From NCBI RefSeq assembly GCF_010093125.1, contig NZ_NMZQ01000008.1, positions 1-58,401 on the forward strand: a DNA stretch of 58,401 bases, in the 5' to 3' direction. How positions within the stretch are numbered: position 1 is the stretch's first letter; the number at the start of each line of letters is the position of its first letter. The translations under genes were made by a program, and so were the position numbers. Source of the stretch: Veillonella sp. R32 (GTDB lineage Bacteria > Bacillota > Negativicutes > Veillonellales > Veillonellaceae). Shown here piece by piece: positions 9,168 to 16,647 of this stretch. The notes beneath the pieces are model-generated. The model was not told the origin of the DNA. It saw only the letters and a list, made by a program, of their open reading frames with translations, and ran no database searches.

Positions 9168-10338
9168 TTATCGTGCCTTCGATGCAAAGGGGGTGATACA
9201 AGAAGATACCATGTGGGCTGAAGCAAGTGAAGAAGTGATTCAAAAGCTACAACATAAAGGCTTTCAAGTATTGTCTTTACAGATTGCGAAAGAGGTTAAA
9301 CAAGGTGCCAAAAAATGGAAGTATAAGGATATTATTGAATTCTCCTATCGCATGTCACTATTGTTAGAAGCAGGTATTTCTATACGTCGTGTTATGCAGT
9401 TTTTAAGCAGTAAACCATCCAAACGAATTCCTTATAGGGCCATTAATGAAGCGGTACAACGAGGTCATGTATTATCAGCTATATTAGCTGATTTAGGCTT
9501 TCCCTTGATTGGCTGTGCCTTATTACAAGCCGGTGAAGCGGCGGGTACTTTAGATAATAGCTTTACACAAATTAAAGAGTATTACGAGAAACAAATGGTC
9601 TGGCAACGACAACTTAGTGGTGCGGCTGCCTATCCGCTATTTTTGTTGGGTTTAATGCTTTTGTTTATAGGTGTTGCCGTAGGATTTATTTTACCGGCCT
9701 TTAAAAAAGTATTTATGTCTATGCAAGTGCCGTTACCGTGGTTCACTAAGCTATTATTTAACTTTGGCGATTTTGTAACGCTGCATATAGGGGTTTGTAT
9801 GACTTTACTAGTAAGTCTTGGTGTAGGTATAGGGTGGATTTGGCATCAACCTAAATTTCGTTTCAACGTATTACGCAAATGTTGGCAAATTGGCTGTGGT
9901 CACGAGTGGTTTGATTGCTTCTTTTTAGCACGGATTGCCAAGGTATGGGCTATATTACTTGATAGTGGCTTAACTATTACTGAAATGCTAAATTTAACGG
10001 GTTCACTTTGGGGCAATCCTTATGCGGTGACCTTACAAACTAAGGTGCAAGAAGATATTGCTCATGGCCGGACCTTTGGGGAGGCTCTAAAAGAAGCACA
10101 GTTAGGTAGTGAGTTTTTATGGGAGTTAGTGACTATTGGCGAAGAAACGGGGGATATGGTAGCTATGTTGAATCATGGCGCTACTTATTATGAACAATTG
10201 ACAAATCGCTATATGCGTAAGTTACAACAATTATTAGAGCCTATTTTGGTATCTCTTATGGGGATAGGGGTAGCTGTTTTAGTGATAGCTGTTATGATGC
10301 CTATGTTTAATGCGGTAACAGCAATACAGAATGTGTAA
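9154..10338 (+). CDS. pilC: PilC/GspF-type inner-membrane platform protein
   Basis: 394-residue polytopic protein with two T2SSF domains (about 55-178 and 255-375). The first contains FSYRMSLLLEAGISIRR. Hydrophobic segments lie near 165-187, 208-230 and 368-390. It couples the cytoplasmic ATPases to pilin polymerisation. The ATG lies inside the pilT 3' end, with AAAGGAGGT at 9131-9139 (a longish spacing of 14). Translational coupling with pilT is likely. A 12-bp tandem duplication spans its stop codon. Confidence 0.9.
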   Translation: MKCYSYRAFDAKGVIQEDTMWAEASEEVIQKLQHKGFQVLSLQIAKEVKQGAKKWKYKDIIEFSYRMSLLLEAGISIRRVMQFLSSKPSKRIPYRAINEAVQRGHVLSAILADLGFPLIGCALLQAGEAAGTLDNSFTQIKEYYEKQMVWQRQLSGAAAYPLFLLGLMLLFIGVAVGFILPAFKKVFMSMQVPLPWFTKLLFNFGDFVTLHIGVCMTLLVSLGVGIGWIWHQPKFRFNVLRKCWQIGCGHEWFDCFFLARIAKVWAILLDSGLTITEMLNLTGSLWGNPYAVTLQTKVQEDIAHGRTFGEALKEAQLGSEFLWELVTIGEETGDMVAMLNHGATYYEQLTNRYMRKLQQLLEPILVSLMGIGVAVLVIAVMMPMFNAVTAIQNV

Positions 10339-10358
10339 GTGAAATAGTAAGTGAAATG
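10335..10358. repeat. 12-bp tandem duplication across the pilC stop codon
   Basis: GTAAGTGAAATA (10335-10346) is followed at once by GTAAGTGAAATG (10347-10358), 11 of 12 identical. The first copy contains the TAA stop of pilC. Confidence 0.85.
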
Positions 10359-10383
10359 GCAAGTTAAGAAAGGACTGTTAGGT

Positions 10384-10815
10384 ATGGAAATGGGATCTAT
10401 GGTAGCAATTACAGAACGTGTGAAACAATGGGTTATAGCCTATCGTAAGGCTATGCAAGCAAAACGTAAGAAACAAGGTGGTTTTACCTTAGTGGAATTG
10501 ATGGTTGTCGTTGCTATTATTGCTATTTTAGCAGCTGTGGCGATGCCACAATTTTTATCGGCTGGGGATAAAGCTCGCGATGCTAAAATCAAAGCAGATA
10601 CGCAAACGATTGCCAATGCAGCACAGCTTTATATGGTGGATAAAGCAACTGATCAAGTACCATCAGTGGATGATTTATATAAAGCTGGTTATTTGTCAGA
10701 AGCGGTTAAAACACCTAAAGGTGGTGACTATACGGTGACTTCTGAAAGTAATGGGGGCGGTGCTGGTAGTCATATTGTAGTGACAGCTTCGGATAGTACC
10801 AAGGAAGCTAATTAA
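10384..10815 (+). CDS. Major type IV prepilin-like protein
   Basis: 143-residue prepilin. The class III signal is KKQGG followed by FTLVELMVVVAIIAILAAVA, with Phe at mature +1 and Glu at +5, then a polar globular domain ending in a Ser/Gly-rich stretch. The mature protein is about 110 residues, in the GspG/ComGC size range. The leader is unusually long, about 33 residues, and basic. I chose ATG 10384, which has AAAGGA upstream; a GTG at 10351 would add 11 residues but sits in the pilC-end repeat. Substrate of the prepilin peptidase encoded next. Confidence 0.88.
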   Translation: MEMGSMVAITERVKQWVIAYRKAMQAKRKKQGGFTLVELMVVVAIIAILAAVAMPQFLSAGDKARDAKIKADTQTIANAAQLYMVDKATDQVPSVDDLYKAGYLSEAVKTPKGGDYTVTSESNGGGAGSHIVVTASDSTKEAN

Positions 10816-10866
10816 AAGTTAGCGAGTAGCTTAGGTTAAAGGAAAAAGGAACGTTGTGGTTAGTAT

Positions 10867-11490
10867 ATGTGGTTACAGTATAGTATTGGCAGTATAGGTG
10901 GCTTATTGGCAGGGCTTGGTAGCTTTTATCTCTTAAACGAATTAATTATAGAACGAGAACGGCGTTCTAATACGTTTTATCTGCTTTGTATAGGCATGGG
11001 CTTATTAGTTGGGCTAAGCGGGGCATATGTTATGAAATCGCTTAGTACCTTGTTATTAACTATTATCTTCGGAAGTACTCTTTTTATAGGCGCTACCATC
11101 GACAAGCAGTATCTGATTCTTCCCGATGAAGGTGCTATTTTATTGCTTATAAGTGGGTTAAGTCGAATGTGGTTAATAGAAGGTGCTTGGTTAATGACAT
11201 TACTAGCTGCGAGCTTAGTCTGGCTGGGTGGTTATTTATTGCGTTATTTGACTAAGGATGGTCTTGGTTTAGGTGACATAAAATGGTGCAGTATATTGGC
11301 CTTGTGGCTATCACCAATTGCTCTTTGGTATGTGATTGTATTGGCCTTTGTAGGTGGCACCTGCTGGTTAACAGCCTATTGGCTAATGACAAAACGAACC
11401 GTACATATACTACCCTTTGGTCCTTTTTTATGCCTATCAGCTTGGTTAATGTATGTGTGGGAACAAGGAGGCGGATTAGTATCGATTTAA
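10867..11490 (+). CDS. Prepilin peptidase (A24), short form
   Basis: 207-residue membrane aspartic protease cutting prepilin leaders. Two catalytic aspartates are visible: ATIDKQYLILPDE near 80 and the GxGD motif LGLGDIKW near 136. N-terminal GSFY and C-terminal PFGPFL match the ends of PilD, but the cytoplasmic CxxC zinc/N-methylase region usually found between the first two helices is missing, making it shorter than PilD (about 290) and ComC (about 248). It may cleave without N-methylating. ATG with a weak, distant AAAGGA. It lies directly after its likely substrate. Confidence 0.87.
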   Translation: MWLQYSIGSIGGLLAGLGSFYLLNELIIERERRSNTFYLLCIGMGLLVGLSGAYVMKSLSTLLLTIIFGSTLFIGATIDKQYLILPDEGAILLLISGLSRMWLIEGAWLMTLLAASLVWLGGYLLRYLTKDGLGLGDIKWCSILALWLSPIALWYVIVLAFVGGTCWLTAYWLMTKRTVHILPFGPFLCLSAWLMYVWEQGGGLVSI

Positions 11491-11504
11491 AAGGGATTTC
11501 TATT

Positions 11505-11990
11505 ATGAAACGACGGAGCGTGCGACGAAGGGAACAGGGATTTTTATTAGCTGAACTTGTTATTTATATAACTTTATTGGGGTTACTATTAAGTATGGCT
11601 CAATTAGCTATATCGGCTAATTTAAGTGAGACTAGACGATTTGATGAAGTGAGTCGACAGTTTTACTATACATTGAAACGAACTCAGTTTATCTCCTTCA
11701 ATGGTAGTACAGGCCCTATAATAAATCCTATTAATACCTTATATGTTAATCCAGAAGCCTATAGCAGTAATCTGTATGGCGATATGTGGGGAACGCAGTA
11801 TATTCAGTTGCCGAGCACTATGAAATTGGTCAATAATTCAAGATCGCAACAAGCGGTATATCTAGGGAGTTATGATGGACAGAATGATGTATTTAGCTAT
11901 GAAATTTATGATTATCCCTTGCGGGTGTATCGAAAATTTATTTTTTCACAGCAAACCCCGCGTATTAGGTGGGTAGAAGGGAGTTTTTAG
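11505..11990 (+). CDS. Minor pilin / pseudopilin (GspH/ComGD-like)
   Basis: 161 residues. Prepilin signal REQG followed by FLLAELVIYITLLGLLLSMA, i.e. Phe +1 and Glu +5 before a hydrophobic helix, then a polar domain rich in Tyr and Asn. Start chosen at ATG 11505, which has AAGGG upstream and gives a 14-residue leader; the reading frame stays open further upstream inside the peptidase gene, but that part is not plausible coding sequence. Probably part of the pilus tip or priming complex with the next three genes. Confidence 0.8.
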   Translation: MKRRSVRRREQGFLLAELVIYITLLGLLLSMAQLAISANLSETRRFDEVSRQFYYTLKRTQFISFNGSTGPIINPINTLYVNPEAYSSNLYGDMWGTQYIQLPSTMKLVNNSRSQQAVYLGSYDGQNDVFSYEIYDYPLRVYRKFIFSQQTPRIRWVEGSF

Positions 11991-11993
11991 TTA

Positions 11994-12380
11994 ATGATAG
12001 CACATCATCGTAACGGGGGTTATCTGTATGCGGAAGCTTTGGGTGGCACTTTAATTACAGTAGTTTTTATCTTAACTATAACCGCTTTAATTAGTTCCTT
12101 AGTGATGCAATGGCGTCAGGCTCAGTTACAACAGCAGTTAATGCAAGCAGCTATAACAGCTATGGAAGAAGGAAAATACAATTATCAACATCAAGGCCAA
12201 TTAGGAGCACTACCAGAGGTACAGGCACCGTATAAATTGGTGCGTACCATTCATACAGTAACAGCTCATGATATGGCTGTTAAGGAGTTAGAAGCAATTG
12301 GTTATTATGAACAACAGGAAATGCTTCATTTTAAGACGTATGTGTGGGAAGGAGTACCCACTGAGCAAGGTTCTATTTAG
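11994..12380 (+). CDS. Minor pilin-like protein (ComGE-like position)
   Basis: 128 residues beginning MIAHHRNGG then YLYAEALGGTLITVVFILT: a short leader, Tyr at +1, Glu at +5 and a hydrophobic helix. It follows the previous gene by 3 bases and overlaps the next reading frame. No enzyme motif. The identity as a pilin-like subunit rests on the N-terminal signal and operon position. Confidence 0.7.
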   Translation: MIAHHRNGGYLYAEALGGTLITVVFILTITALISSLVMQWRQAQLQQQLMQAAITAMEEGKYNYQHQGQLGALPEVQAPYKLVRTIHTVTAHDMAVKELEAIGYYEQQEMLHFKTYVWEGVPTEQGSI

Positions 12381-12918
12381 CAATCAGCAACCAAATGGTT
12401 TTTTATTAGCTGAGTTACTCATAAGTTCTACCATTATCTGCATTGCCTTATTAGCCCTTTTATTGCTTATGGGAAATTCTGTTACCTGGTGGCAGCAGTG
12501 GCAAATTAGTAATGAAGTATATTTAGATGCAACTACTACACGTTTAACAATTGCCAATTATACCAAGCAAACGGCTAAGACAATGACTGTGAGTCAAAGT
12601 GGTAATTATTTATTGCAAGATGGATTTAGACAATATGGCATTACTGATGGTGAAGCGAGTCGTATTTTAAGCGATGGTCAAGGGCAAGCTATTTCTGCTA
12701 CTTCCTTAAGTCCTCAATGGGGGGACCTTATTGTGGCACCTCTATTAGGAACTAAACCTTTTTCACAAACAACAAAAGGTGGGCCTATACATATGCGTTG
12801 GCGAACTTATGTAGATGGAAAGGCTCAATCTATTAATGGTAGTACTTATGAGCAACTGACTGATGTGACCATATATCCCAATACTCAATATTTTGGATTT
12901 TCAAAATATAAAAATTGA
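12298..12918 (+). CDS. Minor pilin-like protein (ComGF-like position)
   Basis: Prepilin signal QQPNG then FLLAELLISSTIICIALLAL, followed by a polar domain. The start is uncertain. TTG 12298 has AAGGAG at 12282-12287 (206 residues, long leader inside the upstream gene); ATG 12340 lacks a binding site; a CTG at 12361 lies 6 bases after GGAAGGAGT and would give a normal 13-residue leader. The mature protein is the same in all cases. Confidence 0.72.
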   Translation: MVIMNNRKCFILRRMCGKEYPLSKVLFSNQQPNGFLLAELLISSTIICIALLALLLLMGNSVTWWQQWQISNEVYLDATTTRLTIANYTKQTAKTMTVSQSGNYLLQDGFRQYGITDGEASRILSDGQGQAISATSLSPQWGDLIVAPLLGTKPFSQTTKGGPIHMRWRTYVDGKAQSINGSTYEQLTDVTIYPNTQYFGFSKYKN

Positions 12919-12939
12919 AATGGAACAGGAATAAAGGCT

Positions 12940-13575
12940 ATGAAATGGCTAAGAGGTAGGTTAAGTAATAAGCTGAAAAATAGAATAAGGTATAGGTTAA
13001 AATGTAGGCTAAAATGTAGGTTAAATAATAACTTGAAACATAGACCACAAAATAGTCTACAGGAAGCTGAGCGCGGCTTTTTTACATACATGGCACTAAT
13101 ATTAGGTACTATTTTATTGTTATTTTGGAGTGCCATTGGTGAAACGATGCATACTTTGATAAGTATAACTCATGATGAAGTGGGATTGACGACGATGAAC
13201 TATTATGCAGAAGGGGTTATTGGTTGTTTATTGCGGACATATAGTGAAAAGGGCGATTCTATGCCTACTGGTCGTGAAGTGATTTATGAAGAGAGTAAGG
13301 AGCGTATTGTTACATATATTTTGACACCACCTAGTGCTTTTAAGGAAACTGGGGATTTTAGGGTTGCTTATCGGAATGCGATTACAGGGCAACAAGTGAG
13401 ATATTATGTAGTATTTAAAGAAGTAAAAGTAGCAAAAGACCCAGTAGACACAATTAACGGTGCAGACAATGTAGGTAATAGTACGAATAATGTAGGTAAT
13501 AGTACAAGTAATGCTGGTAATTCTACAGCAAGGGGAAAACAAATTATAGTGGAGCGAGTTTCACGAATTCAGTAA
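12940..13575 (+). CDS. PilX/GspK-like pilus component with repetitive tails
   Basis: 211 residues. A strongly basic N-terminus (1-40) contains a repeat reading RLKCRLKCRLNN, then AERG followed by FFTYMALILGTILLLFWSAIG, a pilin-like signal and helix (Phe +1, but Thr-Tyr-Met in place of the usual Glu +5, as in GspK-type minor pilins). The C-terminus carries three copies of a seven-residue N-V/A-G-N-S-T-x repeat (near 177-196). Fourth minor-pilin-like gene in a row. The 47-residue leader is unusual and repetitive DNA underlies both ends. Confidence 0.62.
   Translation: MKWLRGRLSNKLKNRIRYRLKCRLKCRLNNNLKHRPQNSLQEAERGFFTYMALILGTILLLFWSAIGETMHTLISITHDEVGLTTMNYYAEGVIGCLLRTYSEKGDSMPTGREVIYEESKERIVTYILTPPSAFKETGDFRVAYRNAITGQQVRYYVVFKEVKVAKDPVDTINGADNVGNSTNNVGNSTSNAGNSTARGKQIIVERVSRIQ
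12993..13028. repeat. 12-bp tandem repeat in the leader of the GspK-like gene
   Basis: TAGGTTAAAATG, TAGGCTAAAATG, TAGGTTAAATAA at 12993-13004, 13005-13016 and 13017-13028. It encodes a basic RLKC-type repeat, so unit number alters the protein by four residues without a frameshift. Confidence 0.8.
13468..13527. repeat. 21-bp coding tandem repeat
   Basis: Units at 13468-13488 and 13489-13509 are nearly identical; a partial third runs to 13527. Each encodes Asn-Val/Ala-Gly-Asn-Ser-Thr plus one residue near the C-terminus of the GspK-like protein. Confidence 0.8.
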
Positions 13576-13595
13576 TTTAGAAGGGATATTGACAT

Positions 13596-14468
13596 ATGAA
13601 ATCAGAATTTATTGGTATCGCAATAGGCACAACGCAAATAGTGGCGATTCGAATGGAGAAAACAGAGGCCGGTGTAATTATTAATGATAGCATTGTAGCG
13701 GATCGTCAAGGTAGTTTGTTGGAAGATTGTAAACGTTTAATTCAGACCTATTCCTTGGAAGGGCAAGCTATGGGGATGGTTGCGCTAGTGGAACGACAAG
13801 AAAAGACTATGATTCTACCGCGGTTACCACGGATTGAAGTAGCGGAAATGTTACGGTGGACTGTGCCAGAATTTGTGACTTGGCCAGAGGATTCCTATTA
13901 TTATGATTTTATGCTAGCGGATATGCCACCTGAATCAGTAAATGCACCAGAACAAGAGTTGTTATACGTCGTAGCTTTGCAGCGTCAACATATTACAGAT
14001 TTAGCGACCGGGGCTCTAAAAGGGGGTGGCAATTTAAAAATTATTGATAGTGCACCAGCGCCATTGGCTCGTCGCTTCGTAGAAAAAAGTGGGGCTGTTA
14101 TTGGCATTGTTCATGACAATGAAGTTGAATTTACTAGTTGGTATAATGGCATTTGTATGAGTAGACATAGTGTAGCTAATGAAATGCAAGCTATTATGGA
14201 TGTGTTAGCAGAAACAGAATTAGATTTATTCAGTTATGGTGTTTCAGGTATTGCAGGGGTTCAAATCTATGAAGGTACTCGGTGGCAATGTGAAAACTTG
14301 CAGTGGCAAACTGTGTATGAAAAATATGGTCGGTTAACGCCAATTCCTTTTGAAGAACGAATGACACTCAATACAGTTGTTAGTGAACAAACGAAAGAGG
14401 CTTCAAGCCCTATGTTATGGGATATGGCTTTAGGACTTGCTTATCGTGGTGTTATGCGAGCTAAGTAA
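13596..14468 (+). CDS. pilM: PilM-like actin-fold ATPase
   Basis: 290 residues opening with FIGIAIGTTQIVAIRME, the phosphate-1 strand of the actin/FtsA/PilM fold, and containing a central segment (near 85-110, RWTVPEFVTWPEDSYYYDF) that matches PilM-type proteins. By family it is a cytoplasmic ring component that binds the PilN N-terminus and couples the platform to the periplasmic alignment complex. Divergent from characterised PilM; identity is supported by the PilN- and PilO-like genes that follow. A 29-bp duplication covers its stop codon. Confidence 0.75.
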   Translation: MKSEFIGIAIGTTQIVAIRMEKTEAGVIINDSIVADRQGSLLEDCKRLIQTYSLEGQAMGMVALVERQEKTMILPRLPRIEVAEMLRWTVPEFVTWPEDSYYYDFMLADMPPESVNAPEQELLYVVALQRQHITDLATGALKGGGNLKIIDSAPAPLARRFVEKSGAVIGIVHDNEVEFTSWYNGICMSRHSVANEMQAIMDVLAETELDLFSYGVSGIAGVQIYEGTRWQCENLQWQTVYEKYGRLTPIPFEERMTLNTVVSEQTKEASSPMLWDMALGLAYRGVMRAK

Positions 14469-14519
14469 TAGTGCGTTAGCTTGGTATTAGGCGAGATAAG
14501 CAATAGTATGTTAGCGTGG
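14456..14519. repeat. 29-bp duplication of the pilM 3' end
   Basis: 14456-14484 (containing the TAA stop at 14466-14468) is repeated at 14491-14519 with five mismatches, period 35 bases. The rest of the 116-base gap to the pilN-like gene holds nothing else recognised. Confidence 0.8.
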
Positions 14520-14584
14520 CCTTAGAGTGGTCATGATGGAGTTAGGATGTATGGGTAAAATATAGGGGCAAAGAAAGGTAGTTT

Positions 14585-15130
14585 ATGATTGTAATGAATT
14601 TTATGACATGGCCAATGCGTTTAGAATATGTATGTAGATTGCATAAAAGTTATTTAATAGGCGGGGTAATGGTTTTGCTATTTGTGCCCCTGCTCTTTTG
14701 GAGTTTGGCGGGGTATTGGTATATAGAAAACCATACGTTGGCAGCGAATATTCAACAATTAGAAGAAGCGGGTCGAGCTAATCATGAAGCCGTAGCACGC
14801 TATACGGCGCGACTTAAAGTTTTAATGGCTAAGGATATGAGTCATACTACAGAACGCAGTATGTTAATGTATATGGTTGATTGTGCTAATGCGCAATTGG
14901 TGTTAGACACCATTACCTTTACAGAGAATGGTTTTACAATTACTGGTATTAGTACGGCCCCTGAGGTAGTGCTGGCTTATAGTCAGAAGTTAAAGAGTGT
15001 ATTAAAGGGAGTGACAATTAATGAAAAGCAAGGAATTGATGCAGCTCGTAAAGTGCATACGTTTCAGTTGTCAGGCCATTATGGCAAGAGTGACGATACC
15101 AAGAAAACTACTAATAAAGCTAGTCAGTAG
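14585..15130 (+). CDS. PilN-like bitopic protein
   Basis: 181 residues with a short cytoplasmic N-terminus, one membrane helix (about 26-48), then a periplasmic helix (QQLEEAGRANHEAVARYTARL) and a small domain. This layout and its place between PilM- and PilO-like genes fit PilN/GspL-C. The canonical PilN motif binding PilM (INLLP) is not obvious; MTWPMRLEY occupies the site. ATG 14585 with AAAGG upstream. Confidence 0.68.
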   Translation: MIVMNFMTWPMRLEYVCRLHKSYLIGGVMVLLFVPLLFWSLAGYWYIENHTLAANIQQLEEAGRANHEAVARYTARLKVLMAKDMSHTTERSMLMYMVDCANAQLVLDTITFTENGFTITGISTAPEVVLAYSQKLKSVLKGVTINEKQGIDAARKVHTFQLSGHYGKSDDTKKTTNKASQ

Positions 15131-15548
15131 CTATTGTATTATTACTTTATTAGGTGCGATGGCAGCCTTGTGGTTACATGCTGAACAGGTGGATTTGTTG
15201 GCGACCGAGGAGCAACAAGCGTTACAGAACAATGGCGAGGCAGTTGTAGTAGCTAGTCCTGCTTATGAATTAATTACAGCGACGGCTAGTGAGGAATCCA
15301 CTGAAAGTCAGTTAAAAGATCTGCTTATGCAGATGATAGGGGGCAAAGCGTTGACCATTGTAGCTATGGAGGAGCAAACTACTAAACAAGGGACACAGTT
15401 ACAGGTAGAGGTAAGCGGAAAATTGCAAGATTATTTTACGCTCATAACTGAATGGGAAGAAAGACATCCTACCTTTTACATTGAACCGCAGCAATTGAAA
15501 AAAGAGAATGGACAGTTACATATTCTATTTACAATTAAGAAGGAATAA
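15021..15548 (+). CDS. PilO-like bitopic protein
   Basis: One membrane helix (about 32-52 from this start) followed by a periplasmic domain; size and position fit PilO, the PilN partner. The start is uncertain: ATG 15021 has a good AAAGGGAGTG but overlaps the pilN-like gene by 110 bases, while ATG 15081 gives a 155-residue protein with a weaker site. No PilP or PilQ secretin gene follows. An 11-bp duplication spans its stop codon (15540-15561). Confidence 0.62.
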   Translation: MKSKELMQLVKCIRFSCQAIMARVTIPRKLLIKLVSSYCIITLLGAMAALWLHAEQVDLLATEEQQALQNNGEAVVVASPAYELITATASEESTESQLKDLLMQMIGGKALTIVAMEEQTTKQGTQLQVEVSGKLQDYFTLITEWEERHPTFYIEPQQLKKENGQLHILFTIKKE

Positions 15549-15561
15549 TTAAGGAATAATA
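15540..15561. repeat. 11-bp tandem duplication across the pilO stop codon
   Basis: AAGGAATAATT (15540-15550) then AAGGAATAATA (15551-15561); the first copy holds the TAA stop. Confidence 0.8.
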
Positions 15562-15625
15562 CAATTTTTATTAAATTACCTAGAGGTACATGACTAGGCA
15601 AATAATCAAGAAGGGATAGTGTTAG

Positions 15626-16252
15626 ATGAATAAGTTAAAGTTGCCGTATAAAAGAGCTAGAAAGCGGTCAAAAAATACATTAACTTATGAAGAGCAACGC
15701 GTTGGTCGCAATAAGGAAACACAAATTAATTTGTCTTATATTAACAGTAGTGAGTACCGACGGAAGTTTGACATTATAACCGCTAATCCGGAGGTAAATC
15801 GAATTATTTATCAAAAGGCAAAAGACATGCTTTTACATAGAAGGGGCACATTATTTGAAGATATGTATTGGCTTGATGGTGAGTCTGGTGAGGTAGTAGC
15901 TAGTGCCGTAAATGAAGTACATTCACAAGCGATTCGTCGAAATAGAAAAAGAGATAAACGAATAAAAGAAAGTAAAAACATTATAGCCTTGCATACGCAT
16001 CCGCTAAGTATGCCTCCTAGTCCGGCAGACTTTCATAGTATGTGGGAAATGGGATATAAAATAGCACTAATTATTTGTCATAATGGTAAGATATTTAAAT
16101 ATGGAATTGGGTATAAAGAGCCTGGCTTAGAACTTCATCAGTTACAAATTGATTATTATATAAAAAAAGACTATAATGAGTTTAAAGCACAGCATATGGC
16201 TATTAATGATATGAATAAAATATATGGTATTTATTATGAGGAGGTTTTGTAA
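15626..16252 (+). CDS. JAMM/JAB-fold putative metalloprotease
   Basis: 208 residues, very basic N-terminus (KLPYKRARKRSK). The core shows LHTHPLSMPPSPADF near 128-142, matching the JAMM zinc signature H-x-H-P...S-x-x-D, and an acidic residue upstream (GTLFEDMYWLD near 76-84) that could be the catalytic Glu. The following strand ALIICHNGKIFKYGIGY fits the fold. RadC-like and phage- or toxin-associated JAB domains share this pattern, but the protein is not RadC. Coding is more A-rich, with more AGA and ATA codons than the flanking pilus genes, hinting at transfer. It overlaps the next small gene by one base. Substrate unknown. Confidence 0.68.
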   Translation: MNKLKLPYKRARKRSKNTLTYEEQRVGRNKETQINLSYINSSEYRRKFDIITANPEVNRIIYQKAKDMLLHRRGTLFEDMYWLDGESGEVVASAVNEVHSQAIRRNRKRDKRIKESKNIIALHTHPLSMPPSPADFHSMWEMGYKIALIICHNGKIFKYGIGYKEPGLELHQLQIDYYIKKDYNEFKAQHMAINDMNKIYGIYYEEVL

Positions 16253-16401
16253 TGAGAGGGAATCTATTGATTGATGATAGAGTAGAAATGTCAGAGAGCG
16301 TAAAAAAGATGACTCTTAAAGAATTAGAAGAGAAACTTTATAATCTGAGAATACAAGAAGAAAAACGATTAGCTATTGAGCCCAAGCAGATGAATCAATA
16401 A
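16252..16401 (+). CDS. Small protein (49 aa) coupled to the JAMM gene
   Basis: 49 codons starting with the ATG that shares its A with the upstream TAA, preceded by an excellent GAGGAGG at 16238-16244. The product is helical and charged (MTLKELEEKLYNLRI region), with no signal peptide. Tight coupling and the terminator directly after it suggest a functional partner, such as an inhibitor, adaptor or substrate. Not recognised as a known family. Confidence 0.65.
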   Translation: MRGNLLIDDRVEMSESVKKMTLKELEEKLYNLRIQEEKRLAIEPKQMNQ

Positions 16402-16428
16402 CCGCTTACCTTGGTAAGCGGTTATTTT
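16400..16428 (+). terminator. Intrinsic terminator closing the pilus/JAMM operon
   Basis: Arms AACCGCTTAC / GTAAGCGGTT with a short loop, followed by ATTTTAT. It overlaps the stop codon of the small ORF. Confidence 0.85.
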
Positions 16429-16647
16429 ATATATCCCTATTTTAGATTCACCGTACCAGTCCTTGGATTATCTTTGAATAAAATATATTCGCAGAAGTGA
16501 TGCCTTGAGAAAATCGCGTAAACACGCTAATTATAACTCTTAGTATATAGGGAGTTAATTTTGAATTTTAAAAAATTATGTAGTAGAATAGAAACAAAGT
16601 ACTATCATAGGCGAACTATGAGAATAAAAATTAGGCGGGATTACGTG

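Noticed and set aside
11283-11504. Upstream extension of the first minor pilin gene
   Set aside because: It overlaps the prepilin peptidase in another frame; the ATG at 11505 with AAGGG and a normal leader is better.
12885-13136. Minus-strand frame over the GspK-like leader
   Set aside because: Its Leu/Phe-rich translation mirrors the A-rich basic repeat on the other strand.
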